A DNA stretch of 64,000 nt from contig NC_091888.1 of assembly GCF_019399895.1 (NCBI RefSeq), forward strand, positions 2,202,501 through 2,266,500, written 5' to 3'. The notes beneath the pieces are model-generated. The model was not told the DNA's origin and ran no database searches. It was given only the letters and a program-made list of their open reading frames with translations. Position numbers and translations under genes: made by a program. Shown in pieces: positions 1 through 13,550 of this stretch. The stretch comes from Cardiocondyla obscurior (Eukaryota > Arthropoda > Insecta > Hymenoptera > Formicidae). The first letter of the stretch is position 1. Every line of letters starts with the position of its first letter.

Positions 1-126
1 GCGGAGAGCGGAGAGCGGAGGCGGAGCGGAGTGCGGAGGCGGAGAGCGGAGAGCGGAGAGCGGAGGCGGAGCGGAGAGCGGAGCGGAGCGGAGCGGAGAG
101 CGGAGAGCGGAGAGAGAGAGAGAGAG
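1..126. repeat. GCGGAGA-type minisatellite, outer end of left palindrome arm
   Basis: Direct repeats of CGGAGAG with irregular GGAGGCGGAGCGG variants, ending in a short (AG)n run. It is the inverted counterpart of the longer array at 8874-9180. The window opens inside it, so its full length is unknown. Confidence 0.9.
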
Positions 127-266
127 ATATGAGTATAATAAAACGTTTAACTACGATATGCAAGTAGAATATATATTTTATTACGTAATTAAAACAAATA
201 TATTTTTAGTACATGCGTATCAAGAAATTAAATCGTTTTCGTTATTTTTTGTTTTTGATTCATTAA

Positions 267-3200
267 CTATGCTTTTATCATAACAGCAGTCCTACGTTTT
301 AAATCTGTTGGATTTGTTTTAATTAATTCTTGAATTTGATGTAACGTTGGTAACTTCTTTGTTGTAATATAACTTCCAAAGGCATCCAATACAAGTTTTT
401 TTTCAGTTTCATTCCATGGTACTCTTTTACACTTTCCATATGGTGATGCTGCAAATAAATTAATTATGTTAAAGAATAAAATTACATTTTATTATTAGAT
501 AATTAAATAATAAAGTGAATAGTATTTAATAACTATGTTAAATTTTTCTTACAACGTATATTTTAAGGTAAAACTTACTAGAGCGTTTCTTTTTTTGTGG
601 AACATATTTTTTTGTGTCAGTATCATTGTCGGTTAAAGAAGAATTATCAGAATCTAAAATAAATGTGTAAAAAAAACCTTAAGATTGTGTGTAAATATTT
701 TAAAATATTATTACAATTTAAAATGCTTGGAATTATACCGTTTTCAAAATCATTTTTTCCATTATCATCACATTCTTCTTCATCGTTAGAATTATTTTCG
801 TTCTTATCTTGACCACTGGCAGACTGTAATAATTTCGACATTCGTAAAATTTCTCGATGAACTACTGGCATTCTGTAATTGTTACGATGAATTTTTTCTT
901 CATGTCCCATGAAATTAGCAAGGTCCGTAATTTCTGTCTCCGACAAGTTTAGATTGATTCCCAATGTTGCTACATGTTTACGTAGAGTAGTACCTCGTAA
1001 AGTTTCAGGTTGATCAGCTCCACATTTAAATGAAAATTTGCGCATAAGATCGCATGCTTTTAAGAATGCATCTTTATTTTTATCCATATTAGGAATACCA
1101 AAAACATAAGGATTTTTTGACATAACCCCAGCTTTTTTTCTATATTTAAGAATTAATTCCACACATTTTTGTAGTTCAGAATCTAATAATACAGCTACGG
1201 TACGATTTAGTTTTCCACGTATGGTAAATCGCACATATTCCATGGCTATTTTTTGGCATTCAGGCGAAAGTGCATTAAATCCATCTACATTTGTCTCTGG
1301 ATCAATTTTTTGATAATTTTTATAATCTTCAATTAAAGTTCTTTCCATCTTTCCTGCTCTTCGTCTGTTAAATAGTTGTATTGATATTAACGTACTTTCA
1401 GCAAGCTGTAGCCAATCGTTGTACGAAAACTTTGTCTTTAAATTATTTAAAGCCGTAAGGCGACGCATTTTTAAAAAGTTCTCTAATTTTTTAATGTCGT
1501 TAATGGAAGGATGAATAACTTTTTTCTTTCTTTTTAGTTGAGATTGCGTTTCTAAGGCCACTTTATTGATTGCTAGGCCATATTCATTATTTAATAACGT
1601 TAAAAAGTTTTTTACTTGTTTTTGTTTTACATTATCTTTGAATATAGTTATAGAAATTAGCGTTTTTCCTGTAGATTTTAATAACGTGCCTAATGATGTT
1701 GCTAATGACGGAACTCTATAGGTCTTTGTTGAATTATCAAAACCAGCAAGAATGTTTATAACATCGATACATATTCCATAATATTTTGGATGATAAACTG
1801 ATGATAACTCATCTATATCTCGAGAGTGTTGTTTGATTTCTAGAAGGAAACGGTCAAGTTGCCTCAATCGCTGTCGTATCATATCATGATGATGTAGAGA
1901 TGGATATTTTAGACAAAGTTTATTTCCATGTTCCATAATTAATTCATCGTAACTTATAAGACGAGTTATTCTATCGTCACGACATCGTGGCATTACTATT
2001 TGACGTAAAACATTGTTGGCTACGCTCGCATATCTACCCATGATTTGCCGACTAAGAACATTACAGACTCTAGTACCTTTACGTTTCGTGTGAATGCAAT
2101 GTGCTGTATGCTGCCTTAAATTTGCTTTATTAAAGAATCCTTTACATTTTGGACAAGCAGTATAATCTTGAGCAGTATTTTGACATTTTTCAGCAGGTCT
2201 TCTGCAAACTAATAATTCGCCAGTATTCACGTCAGTATTAATATTGTAATAAAAATCTCCTTCTCTTCGCAACATGTTGATGACATTTTTTCTTTTATTG
2301 CATTTCTTTGGTAAATCTCTAAATATTTGTACTCGTTTCTCATCTTTATGTTTCCTCTCTAAGTGTCGAGCAATTTTTGATTGCCACGTTTTACAAAATA
2401 AACAGAAATGTTTTCTAAAAACTCGTTTAGATCCCTTTGATGGAGCTGACTGAACATACATTTCTTCGTCATTGCGTGACGATGTACCACAAATATTAGT
2501 TCTTAATGAAACATTTAATCCTAAACTGGTAGAATCATTAAAGGAACTACTTTTTAAAGTTCTACTTGCAGACGTATTATTTGATACATTTTTTTCTTCT
2601 TTAGATAACTCAGGTGGAATATACTCTCTGTCTGAATCAGAACTATCATTATCATTTTGAGAACCTAAAATAATTAAAATATTGTCAGAATAACGTTAAT
2701 TGAAATTTAATTGTATTAATACTGATTATAAAAAACTTAACCACATTTTAATGGAGAATGAACCATTAAATCTTTTTCGTATACTTGTTCAGAATTATAT
2801 AAATCAAAATTTTTATTAAAATTGAGCAGTGCGTTGTCGAAAACTGCATTATTGTTCCTAAAATATGTTATACGTTAACAAACTAATAATCACAAATTAT
2901 TTGGTAAAAGTACAGTTTTCTCATAAAAGTGACTTGAGTACCAATTTATTTCAGAAGTTGAAATTTCTAATTAGCCATCTGCAAGATTTTCACATTGAGT
3001 TACCAATAATTCATTTTCAACCCATTTATAAGTCAATGTTTCACTCACTGGCGTTAACGATTCATTTAAAATTGATAATTGACTTTTTGATAACAGGTCA
3101 CTGAAATAGAATTTATAACATTTTTTATCATTATTATAGTATATATTCTTAAGAAAGTACATTTTTTAAAACAGAAATAACATTACTTTTTTTTAATCTG

Positions 3201-3915
3201 ATACTGAATACTTCAAAAATGGTCTATGCATTATACGACTGAAAAAATTAAAGTTGTATCTATGAGTAGTAAGGTTAATCTATTTCAATATTTTCTATTG
3301 AGGAAGTCAATTTTCAAGACGAGTTCTTTTTATATATTAATCTATGTACAATTTTTATAAATTAATTATTTTATTTAAAATGTTAACCTCTTTCAGCACT
3401 TTTGATATAAAACTTAACATATAAAATTTTAACATAGCTCTTTACATAACTTTAATTTTTATGTTTTTTAAATTGTAAAGTGACAATACTTTTTCTACCA
3501 GCATTATATTCAGGCTTACATTTTACTTCCACACAAACGCATACGCACACAAACAGGCACACGCACAGAGAGAGAGAGAGAGAGAGAGTTAAGACAAAGG
3601 TAAAATAGATTATAACTATTTATAAAAAAATAATATACTACATTCTTTCATTTTATTTTGTTCTTAAGAATTGTAATTTGCTCTCATTATAATTACTAAT
3701 AAATATTATAAAGCCCTTAGTTTATCTCTCACATGATGTTTCTGGTTTACTATCAGATGATAATACCAGGACAGATTGAGAAAATGGTTCGTTGCTAATA
3801 ATTGTTGGCTTATTATTTGATACTGTATCAAATATGTTTGTCATATCAATATTCTTATCTGTGCTATTACTTTCTAAAGAAATATTTTCTTTATTTAATT
3901 CCAAATCATTAAAAT
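267..3915 (-). pseudogene. Inverted, 5'-truncated copy of the YR-like zinc-finger gene
   Basis: Mirror of the gene at 4474-8736. Exon equivalents lie at 3733-3915, 2942-3100, 2742-2857, 739-2664, 579-653 and 267-448. The long central exon encodes the same zinc-finger and recombinase-like protein as the right copy; the 604-residue stretch at 647-2461 is identical at protein level. Exons 1 and 2, the start codon and any promoter are absent because the arm ends at 3927. The copy is therefore probably not expressed as a complete protein, although the reading frames that remain are undamaged. Confidence 0.75.
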
Positions 3916-3927
3916 CTGTAATTAAAA

Positions 3928-4098
3928 GTGCTCATGCACGCTGGCTGTCAAGTCACACAACGAAACAGAAACATGATCCGTAGAGCGCCGAGAGAAACGA
4001 GACGACGGGGAAAATGTGGTGGGAGGCGTATTGATGCCCCATTCTGTAATGATACATCATTACCGGCATCAGTTTGCTGTAATTATTAACAAATTTAC
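3928..4098. other. Palindrome spacer, left part, with a diverged Tc1-type TIR fragment
   Basis: Around 3992-4030 the sequence resembles the inner TIR sequence of the Tc1-like element (compare 17525-17570 and 36080-36125): a GCCGAGAGAAACGAG-like block followed by a GGGGAAAATGTGGTGGG-like block. It is short and diverged, probably a relic. No coding capacity was seen. Confidence 0.35.
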
Positions 4099-4163
4099 CG
4101 TCTTTCGTGTATTGTGAGGACTATATATATTTAAAATGATGCAAGAAGCAAATTATGAGGACC
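4099..4163 (+). mobile_element. MITE terminus fragment (ATTATGAGGACC family)
   Basis: Contains TTTCGTGTATTGTGAGGAC, an ATTTAAAAT segment and AATTATGAGGACC in the same order as the right end of the MITE at 9322-9732. It is a fragment of the same family inside the palindrome spacer, upstream of the first exon of the YR-like gene. No partner end is visible in the spacer. Confidence 0.5.
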
Positions 4164-4473
4164 GTATTAATGAGATCCCATTTAATGCGCATGTACGAAA
4201 AAGACCGGTTCGTTTGTCATCATTGCTTCTGCACTGGTACAGAGTAAAAACAAAGCAAGTGAAATTCAGACTCTTAGGTTTCTGTACAATTATAACGGTA
4301 TTTTATGTGAAAGAAATTTACGTGTAGTAACTAATTGTGGCGACAAGATGTAACTGTGTTGGCGTCTTACCGTTGTTTAAGAAATTGTTTAATTAACCTA
4401 TTCTATTATAAACAATAATGTTTTAAGGTTATTTTAATAAGGTTATATAACGTTGTGTAATAGTTTTTGCAAA

Positions 4474-7400
4474 ATGTATACTAAAGAAAAGTTTGCAATT
4501 ATTTTATTAAAAAATGGTGAATATGATATATGTAAACTTAGCGATATTAAGAAAATTAAAAACGACAAACGGTTTATCAAAAAAAGCGATAAGAAAACTG
4601 TGGAACTTGTTGCTGTTCATTGTAAGATAAGCCAGATTAAATTACATTATACATATTAATTTTTATATAATATATGTTATAAAACAATGTATTTGCAGGT
4701 AATCATCAAATATTAAATGAAATAATTCAAAACCTGAGAGGTAATCTTCCAAAAGTAGAAATAAAAAGTTTTGAAGTAAGACAGAAGGAAGTAATTGAGA
4801 AATTTGATCTTAGTACACAAACATCAACTGATAAATCAGAAATGTTTGATTCATCAGCTTGTATTACAAGTTCTACTAGTGTATCAATTACATCTGAAAG
4901 TAAAGGTATCAAAATACAAAACTGGAAGTTCAGTTTTATAACGCTGATAAACTACGGAAGAAATTTCTTGTATTGTAATATTGTTAAAAAAATTTTATTT
5001 TTATATTTTATTTGATATATAAATGTTTTACATTACATATTGTTATAGACAGATTTGTGTCTTAAAATTGTTTTTTTTTAATTACAGATTTTAATGATTT
5101 GGAATTAAATAAAGAAAATATTTCTTTAGAAAGTAATAGCACAGATAAGAATATTGATATGACAAACGTATTTGATACAGTATCAAATAATAAGCCAACA
5201 ATTATTAGCAACGAACCATTTTCTCAATCTGTCCTGGTATTATCATCTGATAGTAAACCAGAAACATCATGTGAGAGATAAACTAAGGGCTTTATAATAT
5301 TTATTAGTAATTATAATGAGAGCAAATTACAATTCTTAAGAACAAAATAAAATGAAAGAATGTAGTATATTATTTTTTTATAAATAGTTATAATCTATTT
5401 TACCTTTGTCTTAACTCTCTCTCTCTCTCTCTCTCTGTGCGTGTGCCTGTTTGTGTGCGTATGCGTTTGTGTGGAAGTAAAATGTAAGCCTGAATATAAT
5501 GCTGGTAGAAAAAGTATTGTCACTTTACAATTTAAAAAACATAAAAATTAAAGTTATGTAAAGAGCTATGTTAAAATTTTATATGTTAAGTTTTATATCA
5601 AAAGTGCTGAAAGAGGTTAACATTTTAAATAAAATAATTAATTTATAAAAATTGTACATAGATTAATATATAAAAAGAACTCGTCTTGAAAATTGACTTC
5701 CTCAATAGAAAATATTGAAATAGATTAACCTTACTACTCATAGATACAACTTTAATTTTTTCAGTCGTATAATGCATAGACCATTTTTGAAGTATTCAGT
5801 ATCAGATTAAAAAAAAGTAATGTTATTTCTGTTTTAAAAAATGTACTTTCTTAAGAATATATACTATAATAATGATAAAAAATGTTATATATTCTATTTC
5901 AGTGACCTGTTATCAAAAAGTCAATTATCAATTTTAAATGAATCGTTAACGCCAGTGAGTGAAACATTGACTTATAAATGGGTTGAAAATGAATTATTGG
6001 TAACTCAATGTGAAAATCTTGCAGATGGCCAATTAGAAATTTCAACTTCTGAAATAAATTGGTACTCAAGTCACTTTTATGAGAAAACTGTACTTTTACC
6101 AAATAATTTGTGATTATTAGTTTGTTAACGTATAACATATTTTAGGAACAATAATGCAGTTTTCGACAACGCACTGCTCAATTTTAATAAAAATTTTGAT
6201 TTATATAATTCTGAACAAGTATACGAAAAAGATTTAATGGTTCATTCTCCATTAAAATGTGGTTAAGTTTTTTATAATCAGTATTAATACAATTAAATTT
6301 CAATTAACGTTATTCTGACAATATTTTAATTATTTTAGGTTCTCAAAATGATAATGATAGTTCTGATTCAGACAGAGAGTATATTCCACCTGAGTTATCT
6401 AAAGAAGAAAAAAATGTATCAAATAATACGTCTGCAAGTAGAACTTTAAAAAGTAGTTCCTTTAATGATTCTACCAGTTTAGGATTAAATGTTTCATTAA
6501 GAACTAATATTTGTGGTACATCGTCACGCAATGACGAAGAAATGTATGTTCAGTCAGCTCCATCAAAGGGATCTAAACGAGTTTTTAGAAAACATTTCTG
6601 TTTATTTTGTAAAACGTGGCAATCAAAAATTGCTCGACACTTAGAGAGGAAACATAAAGATGAGAAACGAGTACAAATATTTAGAGATTTACCAAAGAAA
6701 TGCAATAAAAGAAAAAATGTCATCAACATGTTGCGAAGAGAAGGAGATTTTTATTACAATATTAATACTGACGTGAATACTGGCGAATTATTAGTTTGCA
6801 GAAGACCTGCTGAAAAATGTCAAAATACTGCTCAAGATTATACTGCTTGTCCAAAATGTAAAGGATTCTTTAATAAAGCAAATTTAAGGCAGCATACAGC
6901 ACATTGCATTCACACGAAACGTAAAGGTACTAGAGTCTGTAATGTTCTTAGTCGGCAAATCATGGGTAGATATGCGAGCGTAGCCAACAATGTTTTACGT
7001 CAAATAGTAATGCCACGATGTCGTGACGATAGAATAACTCGTCTTATAAGTTACGATGAATTAATTATGGAACATGGAAATAAACTTTGTCTAAAATATC
7101 CATCTCTACATCATCATGATATGATACGACAGCGATTGAGGCAACTTGACCGTTTCCTTCTAGAAATCAAACAACACTCTCGAGATATAGATGAGTTATC
7201 ATCAGTTTATCATCCAAAATATTATGGAATATGTATCGATGTTATAAACATTCTTGCTGGTTTTGATAATTCAACAAAGACCTATAGAGTTCCGTCATTA
7301 GCAACATCATTAGGCACGTTATTAAAATCTACAGGAAAAACGCTAATTTCTATAACTATATTCAAAGATAATGTAAAACAAAAACAAGTAAAAAACTTTT

Positions 7401-8736
7401 TAACGTTATTAAATAATGAATATGGCCTAGCAATCAATAAAGTGGCCTTAGAAACGCAATCTCAACTAAAAAGAAAGAAAAAAGTTATTCATCCTTCCAT
7501 TAACGACATTAAAAAATTAGAGAACTTTTTAAAAATGCGTCGCCTTACGGCTTTAAATAATTTAAAGACAAAGTTTTCGTACAACGATTGGCTACAGCTT
7601 GCTGAAAGTACGTTAATATCAATACAACTATTTAACAGACGAAGAGCAGGAAAGATGGAAAGAACTTTAATTGAAGATTATAAAAATTATCAAAAAATTG
7701 ATCCAGAGACAAATGTAGATGGATTTAATGCACTTTCGCCTGAATGCCAAAAAATAGCCATGGAATATGTGCGATTTACCATACGTGGAAAACTAAATCG
7801 TACCGTAGCTGTATTATTAGATTCTGAACTACAAAAATGTGTGGAATTAATTCTTAAATATAGAAAAAAAGCTGGGGTTATGTCAAAAAATCCTTATGTT
7901 TTTGGTATTCCTAATATGGATAAAAATAAAGATGCATTCTTAAAAGCATGCGATCTTATGCGCAAATTTTCATTTAAATGTGGAGCTGATCAACCTGAAA
8001 CTTTACGAGGTACTACTCTACGTAAACATGTAGCAACATTGGGAATCAATCTAAACTTGTCGGAGACAGAAATTACGGACCTTGCTAATTTCATGGGACA
8101 TGAAGAAAAAATTCATCGTAACAATTACAGAATGCCAGTAGTTCATCGAGAAATTTTACGAATGTCGAAATTATTACAGTCTGCCAGTGGTCAAGATAAG
8201 AACGAAAATAATTCTAACGATGAAGAAGAATGTGATGATAATGGAAAAAATGATTTTGAAAACGGTATAATTCCAAGCATTTTAAATTGTAATAATATTT
8301 TAAAATATTTACACACAATCTTAAGGTTTTTTTTACACATTTATTTTAGATTCTGATAATTCTTCTTTAACCGACAATGATACTGACACAAAAAAATATG
8401 TTCCACAAAAAAAGAAACGCTCTAGTAAGTTTTACCTTAAAATATACGTTGTAAGAAAAATTTAACATAGTTATTAAATACTATTCACTTTATTATTTAA
8501 TTATCTAATAATAAAATGTAATTTTATTCTTTAACATAATTAATTTATTTGCAGCATCACCATATGGAAAGTGTAAAAGAGTACCATGGAATGAAACTGA
8601 AAAAAAACTTGTATTGGATGCCTTTGGAAGTTATATTACAACAAAGAAGTTACCAACGTTACATCAAATTCAAGAATTAATTAAAACAAATCCAACAGAT
8701 TTAAAACGTAGGACTGCTGTTATGATAAAAGCATAG
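4474..8736 (+). CDS. Spliced zinc-finger protein with tyrosine-recombinase-like C-terminal domain
   Basis: Proposed exons are 4474-4621, 4699-4905, 5088-5270, 5903-6061, 6146-6261, 6339-8264, 8350-8424 and 8555-8736, with GT/AG borders. Phases agree everywhere except between 5270 and 5903, where an exon is missing from my model or a lesion exists. The N-terminus (MYTKEKFAIILLKNGEYDIC) is a small domain often leading such proteins. The long exon has an FCLFCK...HLERKH finger, a CPKCKGFF...HTAHC finger, then FNRRRAGK, RGKLNRTVAVLL, TTLRKHVAT and FMGHEEKIHRNNYR. These follow the order of tyrosine-recombinase boxes (Arg, Lys, xxxR, His, Tyr), with Thr in place of the usual box II His. A short basic module (RVPWNETEKKLV) ends the protein. 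Similar multi-domain proteins recur in animal genomes and are probably Crypton-like recombinases or derivatives; this is recalled, not searched. The frame is intact, so it could be active or domesticated. Confidence 0.7.
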
Positions 8737-8873
8737 TTAATGAATCAAAAACAAAAAATAACGAAAACGATTTAATTTCTTGATACGCATGTACTAAAAA
8801 TATATTTGTTTTAATTACGTAATAAAATATATATTCTACTTGCATATCGTAGTTAAACGTTTTATTATACTCA

Positions 8874-9180
<307 letters not shown>

Positions 9181-9321
9181 TCTTTTTCTCTCTCTCTCGC
9201 TGTTTTTTTTTATTGTCTATCTTTCGTTTTTTCTCACACCGTTTATCTGTTTCACAACTATTATATACACAACACAAATAATAGAAAAGTTTCAATATGT
9301 GTTTGGCATATGTTTTTATGT

Positions 9322-9695
9322 GGTCCTCATAATGCACGAAAGTCAGTGAATCCGTTACAAAGATTGGAAAATGACCATACCTATAAAATGTTATAAAGAC
9401 CAACTTCAGTTAAATTTTGACAGATGAATTACGATTAAAATGAACTAATTAATACATCTGAAAATAGTGCCTGCGTATTAGAAGCTGTCAAATTGATAAT
9501 GTTGATTTCATACATAAACTTACATGCATAATTTGTACAATTAAAGGCGTAGTATGTAGATGTATTAATTAGTCTGTTTTAATCGAAAAGCATCTGTTAT
9601 AATTTAATTGAAGTTGTTCTTTGTAACATTTTATGTGCATTGTAATATTCCGTCCTTCTTAATGGATATACCGACTTTCGTACATTATGAGGACC
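9322..9695. mobile_element. Foldback MITE with GGTCCTCATAATG ends
   Basis: The two halves are imperfect reverse complements along nearly the whole length. Ends are GGTCCTCATAATGCACGAAA and the inverted TTTCGTACATTATGAGGACC. Inner arms also pair, for example the ACTAATTAATACATCT segments. A second terminus-like ATTATGAGGACC follows at 9721-9732, as in the fragment at 4099-4163. There is no coding capacity and no clear target duplication. Confidence 0.75.
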
Positions 9696-9732
9696 GTATT
9701 TAAAATTATGCATAACGTACATTATGAGGACC

Positions 9733-10020
9733 TATTACATTCTTAAATTCTGTATATCGCAATGACTGTCTTATTTAATTTGCTGTATTTTATATACAGG
9801 AATATACAGTAAAGTAAAATGTTAAACAAGTAAAATATATGAGATTCTTAAATAAAATTATTTATATTTTTATACAGTTAGTATACATAGTTTATATAAC
9901 GGTATTTTTAGTTACATTCCATAAAGCACATATGCACGCATATGTCACAGTGAACGTTGCGTACGTTGTAGGCAAATGCGCATATATGCCCTTCCTTGAA
10001 CGCAGCTTTAAGATTTTGTT
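9733..10020. other. AT-rich sequence without recognised features
   Basis: AT-rich DNA between two MITEs. Short frames have no recognisable motifs. Nothing else seen. Confidence 0.6.
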
Positions 10021-10510
10021 ATACCGAGTGTTTGATGTAATGTTTTGTTTCCGATAATTGTAGATAGATATTGGGAGTACAAATCGAAAAGTCAGATATC
10101 ATTTCGTAAAATTCGTAACCGTTATCGTGTAAGAAATTACTGAATTTTTACGAATTGGCGCGGAGCATGTAATGAGTCGGGCGCGGCAGGTGAGAGCGGG
10201 TGAGTCTTAGGGAGAGAACGGGGGTTAAACCCCGCGCAACACTTGTCTATTATACCACGCGTTGACTTTTCCGACCCTCACCTCACAATTGTCGCGCGGC
10301 GTTTAACCCCCGTTCTCTCCCTAAGACTTACCCGCCCGCACCTGCCGCGCCCGACTTATTACGTGCTTCGCGCCAATTCGTCATAATTCAGTAATTTCTT
10401 ACTTGGCAACGGTTACGAATGTTACTAAATGATATCTAACTTTTCGATTTGTTTTCCCGATATCTATCTACAGTTACCGGGAACGAAATCTTACATCAAA
10501 CATCTTGTAT
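10021..10510. mobile_element. Foldback MITE with long GC-rich stem
   Basis: Nearly complete inverted repeat. The left end ATACCGAGTGTTTGATGTAA pairs with the right end ...TTACATCAAACATCTTGTAT. The interior stem includes GTTAACCCCCGTTCTCTCCC-like arms around an unpaired loop near 10240. Ends are a diverged form of the ATACAGGGTGT TIR found in the other MITEs here. Confidence 0.8.
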
Positions 10511-10745
10511 AAGTACACTAATTGTGAAAAATTAAATTTATTTTCTAATGCTACTATACATATAGAGTGAGTCACTTAACGTGACCTCTACAAATTTTTC
10601 TTAAATTACTAGTATAAAATGTTTTGTACCAAATATTATATTACATATATTGTGACATGAAATGCTTTAGTTTATTTTCTGCTATTTTGTTTTTTTATTG
10701 AGATATCAAGATCACCTTCTGTTAAAAGATTACATAATAATTTAT
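10511..10745. other. AT-rich flank
   Basis: Contains a possible MITE end at about 10563 (ATAGAGTGAGTCACTTAACG). Otherwise featureless. Confidence 0.4.
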
Positions 10746-11350
10746 CATGCCACCGCCGCGGGGCAGCACCTCGTTGCCGATCGCCGGTGACGGATCGATA
10801 TCAATCCATCGTTCGATTATCGCCTTCGATACTCGAAAGTGTTGCCGGCTCGAGTCTTATCAGTGTCGTCTCAGCTGTGTAAAGATTCGCCTCGTGTGCA
10901 TCAAGAGTTTAGTGTGCTTTTCGCGGATTTTCCACTCATCGTTGGTCGACTCATCTCTTTGTTCTTTTGTGCAAGCTTATCAGAATCATCGCCGTGTGCA
11001 ACTCTGGAAGACTCACCGATAGAAGCAAGTAGAAGAAATCATTCTGCAGCACGAGGCGTGTTGAACTTCGTGCTCAGTATCCTATCTGACTTTGCAGCTA
11101 ATACCTGGGATAATTAATATAATTACGCGTGGTGAGACATTCATTGCGAACTCGATTAATTAGATAGTTTAATTCAGTGTGCACTCATCCGAAAACTCAC
11201 CGTAAAGATCTCATCTCGCGGCCACGTGCGTGTCGCGTTGTCTCTGAGTGACTCGCTCGAATACGAAGGACTTCACCCGCCTTCTTGTCGTTAAAAGTAC
11301 CGGCCACGATCGCGTTGCCATCCTCGCGGCTTATCACTCATTTGTATTCT
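10746..11350 (+). repeat. Dispersed 0.6 kb repeat, copy A
   Basis: Shares ordered blocks with 35174-35790, 39754-40390 and (inverted) 63283-63845: CCGCCGCGGGGCAGCACCTC near the start, GGCGTTGCCGGCTCGAG-like, GAGGCGTGTTGAACTT, CGGCCACGTGCGT and a CGAAGGACT...CCGGCCACGA tail. It has no inverted repeats or LTR-type ends that I can define and no convincing protein. Class unknown; a retroelement 5' region or an LTR/SINE-like unit are possibilities. Confidence 0.7.
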
Positions 11351-11804
11351 CAATTTTTATACACTTTTAGTTTTTTTAAAGAATAATGAATACACTTGTC
11401 CAAATTTCAATAAAACATCTAACGCTGAGTTATGATAAATACAGAACACAAAATTCAGTGTTTTTCAAAGCGTGAATGTTGCATAATTTTTAATATAGTT
11501 TGCATAATGTAAGAAAATTGACAAACACCTTAGTACTACTGGTAATATGCAACAATACATATTAAAATATTACCAAAACTGTCTCATTTCTATATTAATA
11601 AAAAAGGACAAAAACTGTATTTATTATGGTGTCAGTTCTGTGAATAGAGAGAAGCTAAAATTAATTTTACTGGAATTTTTTGTAGGTCCTCAAAATTATC
11701 GTTGTAACCATTTTTTAATTTTTGCTATATTCTGCCTGCTATAATGCATATTTAGTTAGTTTTTTATTCAGAAGTATAAATTTATATTAAAAATGGTTAT
11801 TATA
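11351..11804. other. AT-rich sequence without recognised features
   Basis: Low-complexity AT-rich DNA between the dispersed repeat and the next MITE. No gene was recognised. Confidence 0.6.
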
Positions 11805-12714
11805 TATACAGGGTAGTCCATTTAAATTGAGACATTAAAATATCTCAGAAACACTGCGCTGAATCGAAAAATGTTTCACACAAAAGTTGTATGTTTTCGA
11901 GAGGGACATTTCGAGAGGGTGGTGATCTTGAGTTTGACCTTGATGTCGAATTTGTAAGTCATTAAAATGTCTACTTTAAAATCTTAAACGGAAACCCCAA
12001 CTTTTTATTGCAGATTTTTATTCTTCATTGAAAAGTAAGTAACTTTTGTCTGAAACATTTTTTCGAAAAAAGTCAACTTATGTTTTTAAAATGTTCTTAA
12101 ACTATTTTCAAAAGTCATCTTCAAGATCATTTTAATGCTATAAGATGACATATTTCGGAAGAATGTTTTATACAAAAGTTGTGTGGTATAGAGTGAGACA
12201 TATTGTGATATTATTGGTTTGACCTTTAAATGGAATATCAAGGTGAAATAAAGGTCAACTTCATATTTAACCATTATTTTACCTTGACATTCCACCTAAA
12301 AATCAAACCAATAATATCACAATATGTCTCACTCTATACCACAAAATCTTTGTATGAAACATTTTTCCAAAATATGTCATCTTATAGCATTAAAATAATC
12401 TTGAAGATGACTTTTGAGAATAGTTTAAAGACATTTTAAGAACATAAGTTGACTTTTTTCAAAAGAATGTTTCAAAAAAAAGTTATTTATTTCTCGATAA
12501 AAAACAAGAATCTGTAATAAAAAGTTGGGGTTTCCATTTAAGATTTTAAAGTTGACTTTGAAATAATCTACAAATTTGACATCAAGGTCAAACGCAAGAT
12601 CACCACCGGATGTCCCCCTTGAAAACATTCAACTTTTGTATGAAACATTTTTCGATTTAGCCCAGTGTTTCTGAGATATTTTAATGTCTCAATTTAAATA
12701 GACTACTCTGTATA
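11805..12714. mobile_element. 0.9 kb foldback MITE (ACAGGGTAGTCC ends)
   Basis: Two arms of about 450 bp are reverse complements around a centre near 12250. The left end TATACAGGGTAGTCCATTTA mirrors the right end ...TAAATAGACTACTCTGTATA. TA-type flanks. It abuts the next MITE at the shared TATATA. Apparent frames on both strands are mirror shadows. Confidence 0.85.
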
Positions 12715-13103
12715 TACAGGGTGTCCCGTCTAAAGTGTACACCACCGCGGATTTAGAAAGATATTGGAAATATAAGTAAAAAAATTCTATACTATTTTGG
12801 AAAATTCTCAACCGTTATAGAGAAAAAAATTAAAATGTTTAAAATGATTAGGCGTAAGAGCGACAAGGAAGCTGCGCGTGAGTGAGCGCAACAGGCGACG
12901 GCGCCATTCCTAACCATTCGCCTATTGCGCTCACTCACGCCCAGCTTCCTTGTCGCTCTTACGCCTATACAATTTATACATTTTAATTTTTTTCTCAATA
13001 ACGGTTGAGAATTTTCCAAAATAGTATAGGATTTTTTTACTTATATTTCCAATATCTTTCTAAATCTACAGTGGTGTACACTTAAGATAAAACACCCTGT
13101 ATA
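12713..13103. mobile_element. Foldback MITE with GCGACAAGGAAGC core, copy 1
   Basis: Ends TATACAGGGTGTCCC and ...AACACCCTGTATA. The central stem around 12855-12965 reads GTAAGAGCGACAAGGAAGCT on one side and its reverse complement on the other, with a GGCGCCATTC loop region. The same core occurs at 19067, 36236 and 45571, while the outer stems differ. Confidence 0.85.
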
Positions 13104-13482
13104 AACACTTTAATTTAAAGCATACAATTCTGTTATTAAGAAACAAAATGTTGGTTCTCATAATGTACTATTAGTATACGATAATAAAAATGTTTAATAT
13201 CTTGAAAAAAATTGAAGTATATATGAAAAATGTTATTGATACACTCATCTACATGTCGATGTATACCTATGTATGCGGAAATATCTATGTTTTGTGCCGG
13301 TCCTCACTGTATACGGTTCACATAGCTATATATATACATATAAGTAACTATATTATAAATTAAAATTAATTACTTTTATCCATTCCATACTGGATTTTTT
13401 AGGTCCGTATACCACTGAATTCATAGATGTTGATAATTCTTGTAATAATACTTCCTAAAATTTTATAATTAAATATAATTTA

Positions 13483-13531
<49 letters not shown>

Positions 13532-13550
13532 TTTTTTAATATATATTTAC
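13104..13550. other. AT-rich sequence with (TA)n microsatellite
   Basis: Includes a (TA)n tract at about 13487-13529 and two more GGTTCTCATAATGTAC / GGTCCTCACTGTATA MITE-end-like motifs at about 13153 and 13297. No gene was seen. Confidence 0.6.

Noticed and set aside
4136..4327. 63-codon frame starting MMQEANYEDR as first exon of the YR-like gene
   Set aside because: Its start overlaps a MITE terminus, and the frame at 4474 joins the downstream exons in phase without it.
12086..12628. Similar peptides on opposite strands around 12.1-12.6 kb
   Set aside because: They are mirror images produced by the foldback MITE.
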